Shown one piece after another: positions 57,502-64,000 of a stretch of DNA of 64,000 nucleotides. Made by a program: the position numbers and the translations under genes. Within the stretch, counting starts at the first letter, position 1. The number at the start of each line of letters is the position of its first letter. Source of the stretch: Setoptus koraiensis (taxonomy: Eukaryota; Arthropoda); assembly GCA_048013815.1 (NCBI GenBank), contig CM106586.1:186001-250000 (forward strand), read 5' to 3'. The notes under the pieces are model-generated. The model worked only from the letters and a program-made list of their open reading frames with translations. It was not told the origin of the DNA and made no database searches.

Positions 57502-58863
57502 TTTGTGTGAGCATTAATTGATATAGTCCTTTTGAGAGCAACTAAAAGTGCCTACAAATATTTAATTATTCAGGAAAGTTGTATGCAGGCCTCTTTAGTT
57601 GAAGCGATTACTTGTATCGGTGAAATTTTGGCGACTATCTTTTAAAACAATTCAATGCTTGTGAGTTACAGTTATTACAAATTGCCATTCAATACAACAT
57701 TTATCTTTTTTTTTTACGCTGATATGACTCACTGACTGAAAGAGAGAGAGAGAGAGAGAGAGATAGCGGCATACATTCACTCAATCTGAAGCCATTTAGG
57801 TTAAGTAACTTTAACGTGGAGCTCATCCGTCCGTTATAGAAAGCTAAAGAAATGTGTCGGATCGGCCACAAATTCATCAGAGTATCAGTTGCAACCTTAA
57901 TCGTTTATCAGAATATCAAGTAACATATAAATGCTGCCAGATCCATTCATCGAAGTTGAATATCATTCAGCTTGCACAGTTAATATGCTGTATCTCCGCG
58001 CTCAAATCCGATGAATTTTGCCGATATTCATTGTAAGTCGGCATTGTGGACACCAAACCTTACAGAAAGAAATAGAATTGCCAACATGATTTTAGTATTT
58101 TTCATCTATCGCCCTTCTCATTACCGGAAGCAACTAAATCTACTACCAGTTAGATAGCATCATGATCTCTAGAAATAGATACGTTCCGAAATGATGAATC
58201 ATTATTGATCCTCCAATAACTGTGTCACTTAACCATCAAATAAGCTAGATCATAACAGTTGTGAGGTAATCTTGATCTTGAGGTTATTTGATAGAAACTC
58301 ATCAATAGTTCACAAATTGAATAATCTTGATAGTTGGAGACCTTTTTGTCGTCACAGTTACCACAGACATCATTAGGCATCTAGACAATCCGCAGAAAAA
58401 AGCGAAACTGAAAATGTATGAACGCTACTAACCCGTTACCTTCCCTAAGGGGCGACAAATGTAAATGTCGCGATGCATAATAGCATGCACAGTGAAGAAA
58501 AGAAGTTGGCGAGGCACGGTTTTTGAGTCAATAAGGGCTTTTGCCCTTATTGAAAAGCCTTTGGAGTCAAGACCGCGTGTCATATAATTGATTGATTGAT
58601 GCTGTGACAATGCACACCAATTAGCGATTGGTTTTACATATTTCACACACTTGATTGTCTGAAAATGCTGAGACCAAGGCAACAAGTTATACTGATTATA
58701 CCAGTATAAGAGCGTTTAATTTTTCCAGTGAATGATCTTAGATGTATGTAAAGGACCAGTTGCAATAAGGATCTCCAGAATCAAACTGATCTGACATATA
58801 TAAAGGACCTGTTGCATTTAGGGTCTCCAGAATCAAACTGGTCTGACGTTCGATTTGATTTCG
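57502..58863. other. Region between the metalloproteinase start and the Mutator-like element
   Basis: The metalloproteinase promoter should lie in the first few hundred bases. GA microsatellite at about 57738-57763. A perfect 10 bp-stem hairpin (caataagggc, loop tttt) sits at 58529-58552. A repeat unit built on ttatactgattataccagta is at about 58687-58730 and recurs at about 60650-60692. Two 46-53 bp direct repeats (aaaggacc...tctgac) lie at about 58751-58850. No gene seen. Confidence 0.55.
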
Positions 58864-58874
58864 TTGTATTATAT

Positions 58875-59354
58875 ATCGGGTGTTGTAGCGATTAGGTCCC
58901 CACTCGGAATTCGATTAAACTTCACACACTGGCTCTATAGGGGCCCCATATCACGATTTGAGTGGTCCGGAAGTGCGGAAACTTCCGGTTCCGGAAATTC
59001 AAAAATATCGAGGTAGAGCTCTGAAAATTCAGAATCAAGTAGATAACACCTAGTGAAGAACGATGAAATCAAAATTGATCTCCCATAACTTCCGGTTCAC
59101 GAGATATCGGGGATTATTTAATCAAGAAGTGTAGCCGGATGCAGTCAGCGGACCCATTCTGTGCATAGACTGAGCAACATCATGTATTGGCTCATGTTTC
59201 AGTCAGTACATCTCAGAATTCTTCTTATTCACGCCAATGATGGTCCGTACATCCGTGCACGGATTGCAGTCATTTGAGCGGAGGGCTGAGGGCGAAGCCC
59301 GAAACCCTAAGCGCTCATCAACCCTACCCGAAGGGTTCCCGTCGCACGCAGTCG
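58875..59354 (+). repeat. Left long terminal inverted repeat of the Mutator-like element
   Basis: About 480 bp, pairing in reverse orientation with 62024-62479. Contains aacttccggttccgga and the palindrome-rich block around 59290-59350. Confidence 0.8.
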
Positions 59355-59711
59355 ATACTTCCTCTCCGATTCTTGATGATGCGCGTCATTGTGATGAATT
59401 CGGTTTCTATCGTCGCAATTCTTCAGCCAAGAATTTTCCATGGTTTGCAGTCACGTGACAGTGTCGATGAATTTCCTCGATTCATCGACACCTCTCGACA
59501 CGAATTGAAATCTTTCGGTGTTCCGTTAACGGGCCCCGCCCACTTGACTCCCAGCCCATTGACATCTTTTCCCGGTATGCGGGTGGGCCGCCCGCACATT
59601 TAGGTGCCGCCTGAGGGGCGTAGCCCCGAAGTGCGTGCAAAGAAGATAGATATTTACTGATTGATATAGACATTTTATTAATTTTTTATATATTTGGACA
59701 CTTGGGTATTA

Positions 59712-60035
59712 TTAGATGGATATCAATCCCTTGATTTTTGGACTCAGTAGAGTTAAAAGCTCATCGGTAGACTTGCTATCTTTAGTCGCGAGAATAGCAA
59801 GAATCTCTTTCTCTCTCTTAGCGAAAGCCTTGCCCTCTCTGTCATCCAGATTGGCCTCGACTCGATCCATCAAATCGAGCTGATAATGCTCCTCTTCTCG
59901 AAGCTTCAACAATGATTTGTGCACTCCTGGATGAGCATGTCCAACGAGTTTCTTTATCCTGCTGTGCCAGGCCTCGACAGAATTTTGAGTTCTCGGCAGT
60001 ACTCTCTCAACTAAAGACGAGACACTCCAAAACTC
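59712..60035 (-). pseudogene. C-terminal remnant of a MULE-type transposase
   Basis: Minus-strand reading gives about 100 residues: LVERVLPRTQNSVEAWHSRI, then KKLVGHAHPGVHKSLLKLRE, EEHYQLDLMDRVEANLDDRE and a tail ending KIKGLISI. The first part matches the N-[NS]-[SV]-E-[GA]-W-H block followed by H-P and a helical segment. This block closes the transposase domain of many FLYWCH/MULE-like transposases in arthropods. The DDE catalytic part is not found upstream, so this is a truncated gene. A methionine at 59924 starts the last 70 residues only. Confidence 0.6.
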
Positions 60036-60343
60036 TTGTGAAACAAGTGATACTGATTCTATCAGTATCTCGAGCGCTTAATTTTTTGGATAGACGAGTA
60101 TCGTTGGAATATAGATGCGAGTATGTGACAACATGTCGGAGATAAACATCTATGCCTGTCGATCAGAGTAGCATAAAAGATGACAGAATAAGTACAGGTT
60201 CTCCAAATTTCTATCGCAGCATGATACACATGTCGATTGCTTGCGTATGGAATTTAGTAAGATTCTTACAGTCAGTTTCGCCGCAATGAGTAATTAAGTT
60301 AGACACAACGATTAGTCAATGGCGCAGACTTTGTTATAGTGCA

Positions 60344-60500
60344 TCAATTTTGAATTTCGAAGTTCGAAATGTGACCATCGAACTTCGAATTGTCACCAAC
60401 GAACTTCAAATTGTGGCCATCGAACTCTGTACAAGCACCTGGAACTCGTATCGGAAATTCGAATTTATAATTTCGAAGTTCGAAATGTGACCATCGAACT
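60344..60500. repeat. Tandem repeat with ttcgaagttcgaa core
   Basis: About 25-28 bp units (cgaaatgtgaccatcgaact and variants) repeated three times, then again near 60470-60500. Located inside the Mutator-like element. Confidence 0.8.
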
Positions 60501-60503
60501 CTT

Positions 60504-60646
60504 TCAAATCTCCATAGAGATAACATTGTTAACGTTTAGATACTTTAACACAGGGAACAGAAAAAAATTCGTCAAAATCGTCAAAGTCAAATTCCCATAG
60601 AGTTGACATTGTTAACGCTTAGATACTTTAACACAGGGAACAGAAA
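60504..60646. repeat. About 80 bp repeat, two direct copies (cluster 1)
   Basis: Units containing ttcgtcaaaatcgtcaaagt, cccatagag, and agatactttaacacagggaa. They recur in cluster 2 at 61528-61650. Confidence 0.85.
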
Positions 60647-61527
60647 ACAAGTTATACTGATCATACCAGTATAAGAGCGCTTAATTTTTCCAGTTTCCAG
60701 AATGTTGCGAGCAACATGCACAACACACAAACAGAGTATCATCAAAACGGATAGGTGTGAACATGTTCAGCTATCCCGATATTTACATGATTTACCTAAT
60801 TAAAATTAAGTGCTCTGTGAGACAGTGCTAGCTGTCTCTAGAAAGTTTCAAGAATTTATCCTGGTGAGAACAGTTTCTAAAATGCCACGTACTCAATTAC
60901 CCTTCGTGCCCGGAAATGGCTTAGATACTTCAACACAGGAATTTCTTTGTGCTAGGGAGGCGGAGCGACTTAAGTCTCAAACTTATGTTTAGCTTAATGT
61001 GTGCAAGGGAGGAGGAGTGACTTAAGTTGTCACTCCACGCTATTTGAAATAGCTTAACCTATCTCGTTATAGCATCGATCCAATTCCTCACTATACATTA
61101 ACCTCTGCATGAGCCCGAGACTTAAAATTCAATCCACCTCCCTAGTAAATGTGTGTTTGGGAGGTGGACGAACTTTCGAGTCTTAAGCTTGAAAGTACCT
61201 CCCACCTCCCATACATATTTCAGCCTACACACTCACTAAGCACTGATTATACTGGTGCTAATGTTTGCAAGCACACAGCGCGTGACTCTAGAGATCGAAA
61301 ACTGTGAATATCCACAAATAAATCGGTACGTGAATATTCACTGGCATACAAAGTCGGAGTATTCACAAGCACACAGCGCGTGAATCACCATAGCACAATT
61401 GGTGAATATCCTGTGAAATGCACGAATTCAGTATCCACCTTCATACCGTGCGTGGACATTCATGCGTGATCTTCAGGATCCTACAGCACTACATCATAAG
61501 CCCTTAATTAAAATTAAGCGTTAAAAA

Positions 61528-61650
61528 TTCGTCAAAATCGTCAAAGTCAAATTCCCATAGAGTTAACATTGTTAAAGTCTAGATACTTTAACACAGGGAA
61601 CAGAAAAAAATTCGTCAAAATCGTCAAAGTCAATTCCCCATAGAGATAAC
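61528..61650. repeat. About 80 bp repeat, second cluster
   Basis: One full and one partial copy of the unit seen at 60504-60646, in the same orientation, directly abutting a further terminal-repeat-like segment at 61651. Confidence 0.85.
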
Positions 61651-61920
61651 GGTTGTGGTAGCGATTAGGTCCCCACCCAGATTCTGATGAAACTTTCGAT
61701 ATAGGTTCATCTTGACCCAAATAAGACGGGAAAATAAGTCCGGAAGCCAGGAAACTTCCTGTTCTGGTTTGACATGAAGTTGAAGCAAGAGATCTGAAAC
61801 TCACCAGACCGACGTTTCAGAGAACGCTGAACACGATAGCTTACTTTTCAGCTCCGTGCGACTTCCGGTTTTCAAAATATCGGCATATTTATAGGTTTGG
61901 AAGACCGGAAGTTGACGAAT
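61651..61920 (+). repeat. Third, diverged copy of the Mutator-like terminal repeat
   Basis: Begins gttgtggtagcgattaggtc and continues with ggaaacttcctgttctgg and gacttccggtttt, in the same orientation as the left terminal repeat. It lies inside the element just before the right terminal repeat. Confidence 0.65.
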
Positions 61921-62023
61921 CTCAGCTTCGCTTCACTCGGGTATGAACCTGCGATAGGTCTGAGAACTCAGCCTGCGGCCTCGTAATTTGGAGGCCGTCA
62001 CATCTCCGTCGTCGCTCCCGCGA

Positions 62024-62479
62024 CGACTACGTGCGACGGGAACCCTTCGGGTAGGGTTGATGAGCGCTTCGGATATCGGGCTGCGCCCTTTACCCTCCGC
62101 TCACATGACTGCAATCCAGACACAGATGTTTGGAATGGCAGAAGAATACGATAATGCATGGTGCTGCGCATACGTGGCACAGAATGAGTCCGCTGAACGC
62201 AACCGCACAGACCCGGCCACACCCTCGGATCAACTTGAACCTCTTTATCTATCGAACCGAAAGTCATAGGAATTTAATTTTGATGCTATTATGCTCCGCT
62301 AGGTGTCTCCTATCATATTCTGGAATTTGGGAGCTCTATCTCGATATTTTCGTATCTCCGGAACCGGAAGTTTCCTGGCATCCGGAATACTAAATTCATA
62401 GTATGGGTCCCCTACGGGGCTCTTGTGTGAAGTTTCATCGAAATCCGAGTGGGGACCTAATCGCTTCAACACCCCGATT
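62024..62479 (-). repeat. Right long terminal inverted repeat of the Mutator-like element
   Basis: About 456 bp, reverse complement counterpart of 58875-59354 with small indels. Its ggaaccggaagtttcc and gggaacccttcgggtagggt blocks match the left copy. Confidence 0.8.
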
Positions 62480-63276
62480 TTGTATTGGATTAGGTCCCCA
62501 AGCCTTTGCTCATGCGTAAGGTTGCGGGCAGGATATTTTTCGTGTGGGGTGCCTCCTGACTTTACTATTTGTGTATAAGGCCGCCCCTTATTTTTTCGGC
62601 TTTCCTCTTTGCCTCTTCACTATCGACAGGTTTCGCTACTACCTTGTCAAGCTTTTTAAACCAGGTTGCGAGTAAGGCGTAAGATGTCTCACCCTGGTTA
62701 GTTGCTCGCTTTAAATGACGTCGTGACCAGTTGCGGCGGCTGTTTTTGCGAAAGGGTTTGGTAGTGGAGGTGGTAGTGTTGGTAGTAGTGGGAGTGTTAG
62801 TATCCACTGTAAAGTTAGGATGGTGAGAGGGAGGCTAGGTTAGGGACGCAATTAGTAACTAATTCAGACTCTGCCGTGGTAGGGGTAATGTTTCGCTTGT
62901 TCAGTGGCAGTATGCGGACAACAGAGCCTGTAGAGCGACGACCGCGGACTCTCCTTGGCCTCGCTTGCTTCTACAGGGTGCTTCGTTATATTGTTGCTGA
63001 ACCAGGCTAGATCTTGTTGATCAGTTACCTTGCTACCCATAGTTCTGTATGTTTGTTAGCTTATTGGTACCTCGAGAGGTATTTAAAGGGGTATATAGAT
63101 AGAGGGGTATGCGTGCTGTGTGCAATGAGTGTGCTGTGCGTGTTGCGCGTTCTATATTTGCTGTGTTACTATGCGTACTGTGCGCGCTGTACGTGCGGTG
63201 CTTGTGTGCGGTGTTTGGGTGCAGAGTGTATGTGTGCGAAGTGTATGTGTGCTTACTCTTTGTGATTTAATTTTTG

Positions 63277-63440
63277 GGCAGAGCCTCCGGGCGCCTTTTT
63301 GATTTTATCATAAAAGTGGGCGTGGCTATGAATTGGTATTTGGACAGGGCCTCCGGCCGCCCTTTCGATTTTTGGGTTAAAATGGGCGTGACCGTGGGTA
63401 TATTGTTGACAAGGGCCTCCGGCCGACCTGTTGATTTTTA
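63277..63440. repeat. 65 bp tandem repeat (gggcctccggccg)
   Basis: Two and a half units, starting at about 63278, 63343 and 63407. Each opens with gacagggcctccggccg and continues with a ttgattttt...gggcgtg stretch. Confidence 0.85.
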
Positions 63441-63616
63441 GCGCTGAATTTTAATTAAGTAGCTATTCGTGTGGTGATGATGGATACGTTTATTCACGTG
63501 AGTAGAACAAATCAGTGCAATTTTCTATCTAGGGAAAATTAGCACAAGGAAGGCATCGGGATGTATCTAGTAGGTTTCATCGTTCTAAATTTACCTAGTT
63601 TGTTAGTACAGTGGAA

Positions 63617-63860
63617 GCTAGGAGGCGGAGTCATTGGAAAACAATTATACAGTGGAAGCTGAGATGCTTACCAGACAAAATTAGAAGCAAGAATGCTAGC
63701 TGTTTACAAATTGGAATTAGCACTAGGGAAGCTAGAAAGGCAAAAACTAGGTAGATTTAGTACAATAGAACGCTTAAATGTTGGTTTATTAAATTTAACA
63801 CAGGAACAGCTAGGAGGCAGAATCACTAGGAAACAATGATACAGAGAAGACTGAGATGCA
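63617..63860. repeat. 192 bp repeat unit (gctaggaggc...gagatgc)
   Basis: A 50 bp block from gctaggaggcggagtcattg to gagatgc at 63617-63667 recurs at 63809-63859 with a few substitutions. The array may continue beyond the window. Confidence 0.75.
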
Positions 63861-64000
63861 AACTAGGTGTATCTAGCAAAGTAGAAGGCTAGCTGTTGAC
63901 AATAAGGATCTAGCGCACGGGAAGTTAGTAGTCATTAAACTAGGAAATCACAGTACAGTAGAAGCTACTCAAGTTGACAAGTGTCTCGCAGCACAAGTTA

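Larger units (their letters stand above)
58875..62479. mobile_element. Mutator-like (MULE) DNA transposon, about 3.6 kb, with long terminal inverted repeats
   Basis: 58875-59354 and 62024-62479 are inverted copies of each other, roughly 75-80% alike by eye. They share gtgttgtagcgattaggtcc at the outer ends and ctcatcaaccctacccgaag near the inner ends. Outside them, ttgtattatat (58864-58874) and ttgtattggat (62480-62490) agree at 9 of 11 bases, which fits the 9-11 bp target duplication of Mutator elements. A transposase remnant lies inside on the minus strand. Further short repeats sit in the interior. The divergence of the two ends suggests an old, inactive copy or one with nested insertions. 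Confidence 0.7.
62491..64000. other. Repeat-rich tail of the window
   Basis: Starts with another short match to the terminal repeat (gattaggtcccca near 62489). A minus-strand frame of 80 residues at 62565-62807 (Thr/Asn-rich start, then basic) has no recognised family. 63090-63260 is GT-rich and gives a spurious Cys-rich frame. Tandem repeats follow. No host gene is seen. Confidence 0.55.

Noticed and set aside
60344-61500. Possible CRISPR-like regular repeats
   Set aside because: Spacing is irregular, units are related to transposon ends, and the genome is eukaryotic.
62565-62807. 80-codon minus-strand frame with Thr-rich start and basic centre
   Set aside because: Possibly transposon-derived, but there is no recognisable domain, so not called as a gene.
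63014-63265. Cys-rich 83-residue frame resembling a small toxin-like peptide
   Set aside because: The cysteines come from GTGT/TGCG low-complexity DNA; no signal peptide or regular Cys framework.
1-64000. tRNA, rRNA or snRNA genes
   Set aside because: Scanned by eye for tRNA B-box (GGTTCGAATCC-like) and other RNA signatures on both strands; none convincing. A covariance-model scan would be decisive.

Overview
The window looks like nuclear DNA of an arthropod, most likely a chelicerate and probably a small-genome mite. It is AT-rich with abundant microsatellites. It carries a hedgehog gene, a Rebers-Riddiford cuticle protein of the chelicerate style, and many single-exon genes packed head-to-head or tail-to-tail with 100-550 bp between them. 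The taxon is an inference from protein flavour and architecture only. An assembly gap of 500 Ns lies at 113-612.

Layout. 1-949: 5' coding end of a monocarboxylate-transporter-like gene (minus) running into the gap. 950-17976: a 17 kb stretch without supportable genes, holding simple repeats and a 274 bp hAT-like MITE (7979-8252). 17977-21915: a single-exon chimeric gene that joins three copies of a Q/N/G/T-rich module, a piece of O-GlcNAc-transferase TPR and the PDZ-SH3-guanylate-kinase core of a ZO/polychaetoid tight-junction scaffold. 22458-25210: VPS37 (minus), deoxyribose-phosphate aldolase (plus) and an OSER1-like gene (minus). 27503-28228: three-exon cuticle protein. 28906-33160: three minus-strand genes, namely a TMEM134/TMEM230-like protein, GDP-L-fucose synthase, and a two-pass protein with a NIT-like sensor ectodomain but no output domain. 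34018-43214: hedgehog in three exons with a 6.2 kb first intron. 43341-53605: compact housekeeping cluster of DNAJC7-like (minus), MRPL1 (plus), a five-exon F-box/LRR protein (plus), a basic protein of unknown function (minus), PCID2 (plus) and PARG (minus, two exons). 54619-57501: matrix metalloproteinase (minus) whose catalytic domain is split by a huge low-complexity insertion. 57502-64000: repeat-rich tail with a Mutator-like DNA transposon (58875-62479, long inverted termini, transposase remnant) and several tandem or dispersed repeats. A small degraded copia fragment sits near 54035.

There is no operon logic. The genes serve unrelated cell functions: ESCRT-I sorting, nucleoside salvage, fucosylation, mitochondrial translation, mRNA export, ADP-ribose turnover, matrix remodelling and morphogen signalling. 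The closely spaced divergent pairs (VPS37/DERA, DNAJC7-like/MRPL1, basic protein/PCID2) probably share promoters. A recurring feature is low-complexity sequence (Asn, Gln, Ser-Pro) inserted within or fused to conserved domains in the ZO chimera, hedgehog, the DNAJC7-like protein and the metalloproteinase.

The best candidate for something undescribed is the OGT-TPR/ZO chimera. After it come the split-domain metalloproteinase, the output-less NIT-like receptor and the Mutator-like element. All functional calls come from reading motifs by eye; no database search was run.
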